Part shown: positions 8,457 to 20,472 of the stretch, piece by piece | Layout: each line of letters starts with the position of its first letter | Position numbering within the stretch: position 1 is the first letter of the stretch | Assembly (NCBI GenBank): GCA_022710935.1 | Contig: JAKLFY010000025.1 | Location: 1 to 64,000 of the forward strand | Direction of reading: 5' to 3' | DNA from: Verrucomicrobiota bacterium | GTDB taxonomy: Bacteria > Verrucomicrobiota > Verrucomicrobiia > Limisphaerales > J093 | Length of the DNA stretch: 64,000 bases | Position numbers and translations under genes: made by a program | The notes under the pieces: generated by a model | Told to the model about the DNA's origin: nothing | The model's input: the letters and a program-made list of their open reading frames with translations, nothing else | The model's database searches: none

Positions 8457-9782
8457 CTAGGGTGTCGGATGAGCCGCGATGAGCAGGAACGTCATCATGC
8501 CCCCGCCAAAGATGTCGTTGTTGCAGAGTTCCTTCTCGTTATGCGAATGCCACATATACATGAAGCCCGCGACGGGGTTGAATCCGCCCTGGCCGGGGGG
8601 CAGGGTGCCGAGCACACCCAGGAATGGGCTGCCCGAATACATCTGGCCGAAGGTCAGGTCCTGGTCGGTCGGCAACTTGACTGGGAAGGGTTTGCCGTGG
8701 TCTGGGGCGTATTCGCCCGGCGCCAGGGGATCCCCGGGTGCATGGCCGTAGATGTCCCAGCCCAGCTTTTCGCCCGTCCAGGTGAACAGGGCGTCGTAGG
8801 TGCTGCCTGGGCTCGACGGGACGGTGAAGACCTCGTAGCTAAGGTCGGCGCCCACTGTGCCGCCGGTCTGACCGGCGGTGGAAAGGAACCGACCGTCGCG
8901 CGCGAGGACTCTGGCATGGTTGCCGTGGTGGTGGAATGGATGCGAATCCCGACCGGCACCGATGACGCGCATGAGGACCCTGTCGGTCGCGTGGATCTTG
9001 ACCAGCGCGTCATAAGGCTGATGGGGCAGCCAGGGCGCGTTGACCGGCAGCACCGTGTCCGGTCCGGTTCGTCCGTTGATGAACCAGTAGACAGGGAACC
9101 GTTTGGTCATGTCCACCTGGACGGGCAGGCCATCCCGCACCTGCGCCTCGACCTGGTCGTGGATGCGTTCATCCACCTCGGTGAGGAAGAACAGGAACTC
9201 GTGTTCGTACACGCTGTCGGCATGGGCGTAGGCCTTCCGGTTGGCGCTTCCTTCGGCGGCGACGAATCCGCTGGGCCGCACGATCAGTGCGCCGACCAGG
9301 CCCATCTCAGTCTGGAGGTCAGACCTCGTGCCGCTCTCGTAGAGATAGGTGCCCGGCTCGGCGGCGGTGAACTCATAGGTCACAGGCCCGCCCGGAACGT
9401 CGGGAGTGCCTGCCGGGGCCTCCTGGGTCAGTGCGCCGCCGCTCCCGCCCGAGGCCGTCACCCCGGCCTGGCCCGGGAAGAGGATCGACACCGGGACGGG
9501 CAGTTCGTTGCGGAGGGTGACGGTGACCGTATCACCCTGGTTCACGATGAGGGTCGGGCCTGGGTATTGGGCCCGCCCGGCGCCACTGGCGTAGCCCCAG
9601 AAGTAAACGCTGTTTCCTTCTGCGGTGCTGAGGTGGCCCGCGCGCGCGGTGAGTTCGAAGGCGGGGCCCGTGATCCCGTCGATGTCGTGGACGAGATGGG
9701 CAGCCTGGAGGGTTCCGGTCAGGGCGGCCAGCAGGATGGCGCCAGCAGCCAGACTCCCTTTGAGTATATTGTAGTTTTTCAT
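8457..9782 (-). CDS. multicopper oxidase domain protein
   Basis: 441 residues from ATG 9782 (MKNYNILKG), with a signal peptide ending near TLQAAH. The cupredoxin signature PGPTLIVNQGDTVTVTLRNE is near residue 75. The position of the first HCH motif reads YLYESGTRSDLQTEMGL, so no type 1 site is there. The second half keeps a His cluster SHPFHHHGNHARVLA (near 285), and the C-terminus has MWHSHNEKELCNNDIFGGG, where Ser replaces the usual Cys of HCH. Type 2/3-like His ligands thus appear kept while the type 1 Cys is missing or moved to the nearby C of ELCNN. It is secreted, and the giant oxidase fusion lies directly upstream. Confidence 0.87.
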   Translation of the reverse strand: MKNYNILKGSLAAGAILLAALTGTLQAAHLVHDIDGITGPAFELTARAGHLSTAEGNSVYFWGYASGAGRAQYPGPTLIVNQGDTVTVTLRNELPVPVSILFPGQAGVTASGGSGGALTQEAPAGTPDVPGGPVTYEFTAAEPGTYLYESGTRSDLQTEMGLVGALIVRPSGFVAAEGSANRKAYAHADSVYEHEFLFFLTEVDERIHDQVEAQVRDGLPVQVDMTKRFPVYWFINGRTGPDTVLPVNAPWLPHQPYDALVKIHATDRVLMRVIGAGRDSHPFHHHGNHARVLARDGRFLSTAGQTGGTVGADLSYEVFTVPSSPGSTYDALFTWTGEKLGWDIYGHAPGDPLAPGEYAPDHGKPFPVKLPTDQDLTFGQMYSGSPFLGVLGTLPPGQGGFNPVAGFMYMWHSHNEKELCNNDIFGGGMMTFLLIAAHPTP

Positions 9783-9832
9783 GTTCACAGTGTTCTTTCT
9801 TGGATCGAGATGTCTGTTGAGCGCTGGTTGCA

Positions 9833-12800
9833 CTACTGGATGATGATCTCGGTCATCATCCCGCCAAAGTCCTCCTGATCATTGGTCAGATGGTTGAGGC
9901 GCGAGTCGTACAGGAAGTACGTTCCCGGCGTCACCCCCGTCGTGTCGAGGATCACGTCGGCTGTTTCCCCGCCACCGAAGGTGAACGAGGTGGTCTCGTA
10001 GGACAGGTCCTTGCCCACGAGCGATCCCGCACCGTCCGGATCGGGGCCGCGGAGGAGTTTCGCGTCCTTGGCGATCACCCGCATCGGGATGCCCAGCACC
10101 GTGACGGTGTGGAAGTCCGACAGGGAGACGTTGGAGAGACGCAGCAAGACCCGTTGTCCGGCTGTCGCCACGATCCGCGAGGTGATCTTCTGGGACGGAT
10201 ACTCCGCGCCGATCCCCAGAATGTCTCCGACCGTGGCGTTGGTGATATCGTCCGGGTTGACCGTGTCTGGATACCCGCGGCCGTTGATCATCGGGTAGCT
10301 TTCGTCCAGGGCGGCGAACGGGAGCGGCTGCACCAGGATGTGCTGCTCGTGGAAGTTCCGGTCAAAGGCGGAGAACTGCAGCTCCTTCTCGACGTCGTAG
10401 TAGCTCGAGCCATCGCCGTCGTTGTAGGCATACTTGTAACCGGCCTGGTGGGTCGTGCCTTTGCCAGGAGGCAGGCTGGCGAGCGCGGTGCCGACGGGCA
10501 GATAATTCTGCTTCGGCGTCACGTAGAGGGTGCCGAGCATGCCCATCTCCATGTGCTCGGTCGCTTCCATGTGGCAGTGGTAGATGTAGGTGCCGGGCTC
10601 GACGATGTTGTAGAAGTAGCGGAGTGTGGCTCCGACGTTGATCGCGACCGAGGCGAAGGGCTCGCCGTCGAAGATCGAGGCCGCCTGCGGGAAGCCGTGG
10701 AAGTGCACCGTGTGCGGGTCGAACAGGTCCGGCCGCATCACCATGCCCACGTTCGAGAGGTCCAGATAGAACTTCTGGCCTTCTTTGACGGTGAGCGTCG
10801 GGGCGGGGATCTCAGCCTTCAACATGCCCGCCGACATCACCAGGGCGGGATCCACCGCGGTAAGGTCAGAGAAGCCGAACTGGTAGAGTTCGTTGCCGTC
10901 GGCCATCTTCCCGAACCCGTCGCCGCCACTGACGCGCTTGAAGACGTGATCATTGTCGACGATGCCGTCGCCGTCGGTGTCAACACCGTCGGTATCGGCC
11001 GGGATCGGCTCGAACACCGGGAGCACGCCCGGACCGACCGGCGGCGTGGGGGTGGCCACCGGGGCCGGACCGGTCGAAGGCGGACCGTTGAGCGGCACGG
11101 TCGGCCAGGCCGGGTTCACAAACGGCGTCGAGTTGAACTCATCCGCGCCGATGTCACGCTGTGCCGGACGGGTCTCACGGTCGAAGTCGTAGGCGAGCCC
11201 GGCAGGAGCCTGCGGGATGTTGCCGCCGTTGTTCACCGGCGAAGTGGCTGCCGCCCCCGTTCCGATCAGGTGATAGTCACCCCGGAGCGTGGCGCCATTG
11301 GGCGGGTAGAGACCCGTCTCGGGGAAGCGAACGGCGATGTTGTTGCCCGCCTCGTCAATCACGGCCGCGGCCTGCAGTGAATTCAGGTAGGACGCGACAA
11401 ACGGATCGATGTCCGTGGTGATGTTGCCGCTGCCCGCGAAGAACGAGCCCGGTGAGACCAGGCAGTTGCGCAAGGTCAGCCGCAGGGCGTTCGGCTCGAT
11501 CGCTGGCGGCACGGCGACGCGGACGTCCTTGTACGGCCCGTAGGGGGCGGCGTCCGCCGGGACCAGGGTCTGGGTGGTGCCGTTCCACGAGAAGGCCTTG
11601 TTGTGCCAGATAATGTTGTTGTAGAGGTCCGGATCGGAGTACGACTTGTTCCCTTGGCCTCCCGGGAGCACCTGGGTCAGCGCGAGCGTGTGGAGGTGCG
11701 ATACGATGCCTGCACCCTGCGGGGTCGAATCGAGTGCGCCAGGTGCGAACGCGGCGCGCGCCGTCGCGGTGCTCTGGTTGTTGGCGACCGTGTTGTGCAT
11801 GATCCGGACCCGGATGGCGTCCTGGAGGGAGATGCCCCCGCCGGCGTAACCGGCCACGTTGTTCACGATCATGTTGTTGAGGATGTTCACCGCGTACCAA
11901 TTGTTGTCGTTGCCGCTCGCGAACACATCGTCGCCGTTGACACCGGCGAGACGGATACCACCGCCGTTGCCGGAGCCGGCCAGGTTGCCCTGGATCAGGT
12001 TGTTGAGGATGGTGACGGAGCCGGACCCGGAGCTGCGACCTCCCGCCGCGAGCTGGCCGCCGATATAGATGCCGCCGCCATCGCCGCCCACGGCGAGGCC
12101 GTAGAAGACCTCGTTGTTGACGATTTGGTTGTTGGCGATCAGGCCGCCGCGGGACACACCCTCATGGCCGATGCCGCCGCCGTTGCCGCGGGAGAAGTTG
12201 CCGGCGATGATGTTATCCAAGATTTTGTAGTTCTCGGAGCCGTTGAACACGGCGATACCGCCCGCGGCGTTAATCGAGCCGTTCTTGAGAATCTGATTGG
12301 ACTGGATGGTGACATTTGAGTTGTCGTAGAGCGTTCCCAAGGCGTCGGACATGCCGAGCGTGATCCCGCCGCCGAAGGCGCCCTGGTTGCCGATGATGCG
12401 GTTGTTCGAGATGCGAAGGTTGGTGGCCAGGTGATAAACCTCGATGCCACCGCCGGTAGTCGAACCGCTGATGGTGAATCCGTCGATCCGGCTGGGCGTG
12501 GCGGCGAAGCTGCCGCTGTTCGGGAGCAGGGAATTGCCGATCACGATAATGCCCGGGGTGCTGTTGGCCTCGAAGGGATTGCCGCCCAGCACGGTCTCGA
12601 TCTTATCGATCCACTGCTGCGCGCGCTCGGTGGGCACCGGGTTCGCATGGATGACTGACCCTGCGCCGGTGGCGTAGGTGCCGGCCCCGGCGCCCTGCAA
12701 ACGCAGCGGCTTCCAGAGCACGACGTTCTCGTAATAGTTGCCCGGGGCGACAAGGACGAGATCACCCGGGTTCGCGGCGTCGACGGCCTCCTGGATGGAG

Positions 12801-15800
12801 GTGAACGTCGTGACGTTGTCCGGGATGACACCCGAGTCCCGCGGATACACCTGACGCACGGTGCCCGGACCGGCGTGGGTGAGGGTGACCCCGATGGGGG
12901 TGAGGAGGCCGTTGTCCGCGCGGCGCACGGTGAGCTGACCGGTTTGGCCGGCTGCCAGAGAAGCGCCGACGGTGATGGTGACGGTCCCATCGCCGTTCAG
13001 GGTGACCTGCCCTTCAGGGAGGGCAACGCCGTTGATGTAAACGGTCGGCTCCGTCGCGCCGAAACCGTAGTCGCGATCGATGGTGTTGTCCGAGCCGTAG
13101 CCGAGTGAGGTCGGATCGGGCACCGAGACCGTGCCTGCCGCGGTGATGGTGATCGACTGACTGGGACTGGTGATATAGGGACCGGTCTGGCCGTCGGCCT
13201 GGACCGACTTGATGACCGGGGTGTGGTCAAGCGGTTCGACGTCGACCTGGTTGTTCGGGTGGCCCACGAAGCTGGCCACCGGGACGATCGGGGTGTCCAG
13301 GTAGGAGACCGACCCGGCCCAGAACATCCATGTGCTCGGCGAGACCGAGTAGTTCGGGTTGTGGTTCGGGTCCGGAACCCGATCGCCGCTGGTCGGATTG
13401 GCCGGGTCCGGCATGGTGGGGTCGTTGAGGATCACCGTCAGCATGTTGGGCACGATCCCGGACGGGGCGGCGGCGTTGACCGTGTAGCTGCTCGGGAGCA
13501 TGGCGTTGTAGGTGCCGTATTCGTCGCAATAAGTGCGGGCAACCTCATTGCCCTTCCAGTCGCGGAACGAGATTGGCAGCCAGCCCGGTGACCCCTTCTC
13601 GCCAAAGACCGGGCTGAAGGCGTTGAATTCGGCGGTCAGGTCGTTGAGGACGAAGCCGACGACGCGAGCGGCCTTGGGCACATCGGTGTAGACGTGGAAG
13701 TCCGCCGCCGTGTTCTTGCCATCGCGCACCTCGACCAGTTTGCGGTCCGCGAGCGGGCGCCATTTGCCGGCGAAGGTCGGCGCCACCCCGGCGATTCCGT
13801 CGCCATCGGCGTCGTTCTCGGGGAACAAGGTGAGGACGTCCCCCACCTGATGGTAATCCCCCACGATCGGGGGCGGCAGGACCAGGGCGCTGGGTTTGTA
13901 GGCGTCGCCGAAGAACACGTTCACGCTCTCTTCGGTCTGGATTTGGTAGCCTGGAGGCGGGACGGCTTGGACAATGTAAGTGCCCGGCTCGACGTCACCG
14001 AAGGCGTAGCCGCCGTCAAACACGCCGGGGCGGACCTGGTTCCAGGTCGAGTAGAAGTCGGACCCGACAATCGCCTTGGCGCCCGGGGGTATCGTGCCGT
14101 CCGGATTGGTAGGCACGTAGGGCGGGTTGAGCTGGATGGCGCCGAGCGTGCCGCCGCTTTCGTCCACCGTATCGTCCCAGCTATCGCTCCAGACGACCTG
14201 AATCGCATCGTTGAGATCAAACACTCCCGCGGCGCCACCGTTGTCGATGTCCTCGGGGCCCATCGCGCCACCGTCCGCCCAACCGAGCGGTGGATTGTCG
14301 ACATCGGCAAACGTGATCAGGCCGTCGCCGCTCTGATCCTTGATGAGGCTGCGCGTGATCGTGGCTCCTCCCTCGGGCGCCGCCTCGAGCGTGTCGGCGG
14401 GAACCGCCGGATCGGGCACCGTCGCGTAGAGGGCGACTTGAACGCGCGGAACGCCCGGCTCCCAAGGATCGCCCACAGCCAAGCGGGGATCATCCTCCGC
14501 CCGGGTGGTGCTGTAGAAGACGACGCCGGAGATGCCGCCGTTTTCGCCGGCGGGATAGTTTTGCTTGCCCCAGTCGACGCGGTTGTTCTGGTTGAGGAAG
14601 AGGTGCATGGCCTCGGTGAGAGAGGGCCCCTGCTCGGTCCGCCAGAGGCTCGGCGTGCCCGCGGGGTTGCCGAAGGCGTCGACCGGCTGGGTGATGTCGG
14701 CCACGCCGGTGACGGGGTCGACGGCATACTGTGGCTGCGGGTTGCGTTTGCCATCCCACGGATAGATCGTCATGTAGTTTCCGCTCGCCAATCCGTTGTC
14801 AGTGATGTGACCACCTTCATCGGTGACGGCCGTCAGGCCGGTGGCCTTGAACCGCGCGAAATCAACTTCGGCGACCAGCCACTTGAAGAACGGGAACACC
14901 TCGGCGAACTCGTAGCTCCCGTCGGCGTCGGTGACGGTGGCCAGGTAGATGCGTCCATCGCGGAATCGGAGGTTGACAGCCATGTTCGGGATGCCGGCCT
15001 CGAGGGTACCGGTCTCGACGGAAGAACCGAGAACATCGATGCCATCGCGGAAACCGTCGCCGTCATCGTCGTAGAAGACGCTCCCTTCGAGGGCGCCGAA
15101 CCAGTTGTAGATCAGCACGCTGCCCAGATCGTTCACATTGGCCGCGTTGTTGGTCACCACGATGGTGTTGAAGCCGAAGATCGAGTCCAGGGGCTTGTCC
15201 CAGCTCACGAGTTGGTAGGTTCCAACGGGAACGTTGCTGATGGTAAAGCTGCCGTCGGGGTTGGTGGGGGCGGCATAGAGGCCGGGGCCAACGCCGCCGA
15301 TCGGGCCAATGCCAGCCTGAGGAATGGGCGGAACCTCGTTGAGACCGATCCAGGCCTGGGGAACTTCGGGGCCCACGGCGAACATTTGGTTCTGGGGCGG
15401 ACGCCCGAAATGGTTGTAGCGAAGCTGGCCGGTGACAGTGACGCTGCTGGGATGGGCCGGCGGCGGGTTGACAACCCACGGCAACTTGGACTGATCCACG
15501 AACCCAAAGAAGACATGGTAGAACCCGATGCCGAAACCTTCGACCCAGACGGCGGGTTCATTGGCTTTGACCCAGGCGTCGATGGTGAGTGTGCCCTCGA
15601 TGGTCGACGTCTGAATCCACTGGCCACCGACTTTGACGCTGCCGTGGCCGCCGTTCCAGTCGGTGCCGGTAGGCGGGATGACTTGGACACCGAATTTGCC
15701 GGGCGTGATGTTCTTGATCAGCAGCCGGCCATTGGCGTCGGTGTAGAGCTTGCTGTCGCCCAGGACGGCCACGCTGCCATCGGCGTTGTACGTCGTGCCG

Positions 15801-16426
15801 AGGGGATTGCCAAAGGCATCGAAGAGGATCGGACCGCCGCCCAGCGGATCGAGAATGATGACGCGGAAGCCCGGCAGACCCGGCTCCGCGGCGTCAGGAA
15901 CGTTATTGATCGAGTTATGGTCCTCGAAAACCAGGACGGAGATCTGCGCGGTGGGGATTTCGTGCCGGTTCAACAGGACGGTCACCGGCTGGCCGGAGAC
16001 TGAGTGGGCAGCCGCGTCCTCGACCAGTGCAACGCCCCCCATCGAATAACCGTCCGCCATCACCGACAGGTAGTAACGCTGTTCGGGATCGGCGGGGTCG
16101 TCAGGAACGCTCACCGGGAAATTCCCCGACGCGGCGCTGACTCCCGTCCGCGTCACCGGTGCGTGGCTCTTGTGAATGACCAGCGAAATGGAGTCATTGA
16201 CCGGAGTGCCCGGCAGTTTCTGGACCGTGTTGTCTTCCTCGACCAACCACCGGAACCCGGGCGCGGGCGGTAACGTCGTGATCGGGGCGCGGTCACCATC
16301 GAGGACGGTGACGTTCCAAGTGAGGTTCTGTCCTTGCACGACAAACGCGGAGCAGAGGACTGCCAGCAGGGCAGCCCACTTCGAGTTACGCCGTCGTGGT
16401 GTGAGGGGTTGGTTTTTCATAGTCAT
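9833..16426 (-). CDS. giant SdrD-like / beta-helix / multicopper oxidase fusion
   Basis: 2197 residues, with signal peptide AALLAVLCSAFVVQG. The visible order is: several Ig or SdrD-B-like domains, including VLVFEDHNSINNVPDAAEPG (about 175), SVFYDDDGDGFRDGIDVLG (about 440) and GVVFYSTTRAEDDPR (about 630); a right-handed beta-helix at about 1190-1710 starting TFTSIQEAVDAANPGDLVLV with many NNxIxGN-type turns; a calcium-type DTDGVDTDGDGIVDND strip; then a multicopper oxidase at about 1845-2197 with HTVHFHGF and YHCHMEATEHMEMGM, a full type 1/type 3 copper motif. ATG 16420 is an alternative start. It is probably exported to the cell surface as an adhesive scaffold carrying an oxidase. Substrate unknown: copper, iron, manganese or phenolics are all possible. 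Confidence 0.9.
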   Translation of the reverse strand: MTMKNQPLTPRRRNSKWAALLAVLCSAFVVQGQNLTWNVTVLDGDRAPITTLPPAPGFRWLVEEDNTVQKLPGTPVNDSISLVIHKSHAPVTRTGVSAASGNFPVSVPDDPADPEQRYYLSVMADGYSMGGVALVEDAAAHSVSGQPVTVLLNRHEIPTAQISVLVFEDHNSINNVPDAAEPGLPGFRVIILDPLGGGPILFDAFGNPLGTTYNADGSVAVLGDSKLYTDANGRLLIKNITPGKFGVQVIPPTGTDWNGGHGSVKVGGQWIQTSTIEGTLTIDAWVKANEPAVWVEGFGIGFYHVFFGFVDQSKLPWVVNPPPAHPSSVTVTGQLRYNHFGRPPQNQMFAVGPEVPQAWIGLNEVPPIPQAGIGPIGGVGPGLYAAPTNPDGSFTISNVPVGTYQLVSWDKPLDSIFGFNTIVVTNNAANVNDLGSVLIYNWFGALEGSVFYDDDGDGFRDGIDVLGSSVETGTLEAGIPNMAVNLRFRDGRIYLATVTDADGSYEFAEVFPFFKWLVAEVDFARFKATGLTAVTDEGGHITDNGLASGNYMTIYPWDGKRNPQPQYAVDPVTGVADITQPVDAFGNPAGTPSLWRTEQGPSLTEAMHLFLNQNNRVDWGKQNYPAGENGGISGVVFYSTTRAEDDPRLAVGDPWEPGVPRVQVALYATVPDPAVPADTLEAAPEGGATITRSLIKDQSGDGLITFADVDNPPLGWADGGAMGPEDIDNGGAAGVFDLNDAIQVVWSDSWDDTVDESGGTLGAIQLNPPYVPTNPDGTIPPGAKAIVGSDFYSTWNQVRPGVFDGGYAFGDVEPGTYIVQAVPPPGYQIQTEESVNVFFGDAYKPSALVLPPPIVGDYHQVGDVLTLFPENDADGDGIAGVAPTFAGKWRPLADRKLVEVRDGKNTAADFHVYTDVPKAARVVGFVLNDLTAEFNAFSPVFGEKGSPGWLPISFRDWKGNEVARTYCDEYGTYNAMLPSSYTVNAAAPSGIVPNMLTVILNDPTMPDPANPTSGDRVPDPNHNPNYSVSPSTWMFWAGSVSYLDTPIVPVASFVGHPNNQVDVEPLDHTPVIKSVQADGQTGPYITSPSQSITITAAGTVSVPDPTSLGYGSDNTIDRDYGFGATEPTVYINGVALPEGQVTLNGDGTVTITVGASLAAGQTGQLTVRRADNGLLTPIGVTLTHAGPGTVRQVYPRDSGVIPDNVTTFTSIQEAVDAANPGDLVLVAPGNYYENVVLWKPLRLQGAGAGTYATGAGSVIHANPVPTERAQQWIDKIETVLGGNPFEANSTPGIIVIGNSLLPNSGSFAATPSRIDGFTISGSTTGGGIEVYHLATNLRISNNRIIGNQGAFGGGITLGMSDALGTLYDNSNVTIQSNQILKNGSINAAGGIAVFNGSENYKILDNIIAGNFSRGNGGGIGHEGVSRGGLIANNQIVNNEVFYGLAVGGDGGGIYIGGQLAAGGRSSGSGSVTILNNLIQGNLAGSGNGGGIRLAGVNGDDVFASGNDNNWYAVNILNNMIVNNVAGYAGGGISLQDAIRVRIMHNTVANNQSTATARAAFAPGALDSTPQGAGIVSHLHTLALTQVLPGGQGNKSYSDPDLYNNIIWHNKAFSWNGTTQTLVPADAAPYGPYKDVRVAVPPAIEPNALRLTLRNCLVSPGSFFAGSGNITTDIDPFVASYLNSLQAAAVIDEAGNNIAVRFPETGLYPPNGATLRGDYHLIGTGAAATSPVNNGGNIPQAPAGLAYDFDRETRPAQRDIGADEFNSTPFVNPAWPTVPLNGPPSTGPAPVATPTPPVGPGVLPVFEPIPADTDGVDTDGDGIVDNDHVFKRVSGGDGFGKMADGNELYQFGFSDLTAVDPALVMSAGMLKAEIPAPTLTVKEGQKFYLDLSNVGMVMRPDLFDPHTVHFHGFPQAASIFDGEPFASVAINVGATLRYFYNIVEPGTYIYHCHMEATEHMEMGMLGTLYVTPKQNYLPVGTALASLPPGKGTTHQAGYKYAYNDGDGSSYYDVEKELQFSAFDRNFHEQHILVQPLPFAALDESYPMINGRGYPDTVNPDDITNATVGDILGIGAEYPSQKITSRIVATAGQRVLLRLSNVSLSDFHTVTVLGIPMRVIAKDAKLLRGPDPDGAGSLVGKDLSYETTSFTFGGGETADVILDTTGVTPGTYFLYDSRLNHLTNDQEDFGGMMTEIIIQ

Positions 16427-17070
16427 CCTGTTTCGAAGTCAAGGAGTTGCGTCTATTGGGAGCGTGTTATGGGGTTGCAGGGAAAGGTGGCCCCCCGAGA
16501 GGGCCGAGGTGTGAGGCCTGGCGGACCGATGCGGGTCGAGACGTGAGGACGCCTCGACCGGCGCACCATCCGGGTCCCGAGGTTTCAGGTGGTTGTTGAG
16601 TTGGCATACAGAGTGTCATGACCATGGTGCCACAGTACATAGTGCGGAGCTGGAGCCGCAATCGGAGGGGCTCTGAACGTGCCATCGGGCGGGACCGTAG
16701 GGTGCCCTGGGAGAACTCGGCTTTGCTGGCGCGCATGAGTGCACCTCTCGATGACATCGGTTCCGCGTCCTTCAAAAGTTGGCGAGAAGTGCGCGCTAGG
16801 GCACTGGTGAGGTCGCGCGAGGACTGGCGGCGGAAGACTCCTTCCCACGCCGCGGAGGAGTACGACAGGGGGACCTGCTTGCTCCGGGGAGTCTCCTGGG
16901 TGAAGGCGTCGGCGCTGCGGCGCGCGCAGGGCAGAATGAGAGTGTAGGAGGCACCGCCGCTGAGCAAGCGGTTCAGGAAGATATGGGTCATATTCCGCAT
17001 AACGCCATGAACTACCGGCTCTCCGCCTCGCGGACAATCGGGGGGGGGCCTCAAGTTATCGTCAGGCTGG
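16427..17070. other. intergenic region with one palindromic repeat
   Basis: About 640 bases between the pump gene and the giant oxidase fusion. Frames here are Arg/Pro/Ser-rich without recognisable domains. It contains one repeat copy (16727-16798) and a run of nine G near 17041. It presumably carries the promoter for the oxidase genes, but I cannot define one. Confidence 0.5.
16727..16798 (-). repeat. palindromic-end repeat, GCGCGCAT type
   Basis: On the minus strand this reads as a diverged copy of the element at 31910-31981: both have AGCGCGCA at one end, CTC(A/G)CCAACTT, GACGCGGA(A/G)CCGATG and GGTGCACTCATGCGCGC at the other. The terminal inverted repeat is imperfect here. It is intergenic, between the cusA-like gene and the oxidase fusion. 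Confidence 0.7.
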
Positions 17071-17146
17071 CGCCTAACCCGCATAGCAGTCGTCTTGCGA
17101 AGTCTGACCGCCCTGTGCACTGACGGAGGGTGAAGAAACATGCGGG

Positions 17147-17153
<7 letters not shown>
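17071..17153. repeat. palindromic-end repeat overlapping cusA stop
   Basis: A perfect 14-base inverted repeat, CGCCTAACCCGCAT at 17071-17084 and its complement at 17140-17153, encloses about 55 bases of unrelated interior. The right arm contains the TAA stop codon of the minus-strand cusA-like gene. The terminus is a variant (AACCCGCAT) of the AGCCCGCAT ends seen elsewhere in the window. In the transcript the arms could pair into a long stem after the stop. Confidence 0.75.
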
Positions 17154-20437
<3,284 letters not shown>

Positions 20438-20472
20438 AGAGCATCTCCCAATTCACCCCTCACGCCTCACCC

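Noticed and set aside
11300-12800. CRISPR-like or tandem repeat DNA
   Set aside because: The periodic pattern is the coding sequence of beta-helix turns, with diverged units and no constant repeat and spacer structure.
17041-17049. Runs of nine G (also near 23171) as phase-variation tracts
   Set aside because: Both lie outside coding sequence and show no alternative frames joined by slippage; they may be chance in GC-rich DNA.
16467-17141. 224-codon minus-strand frame between cusA and the oxidase fusion
   Set aside because: It runs through a repeat copy and has no recognisable domain or composition; treated as non-coding.
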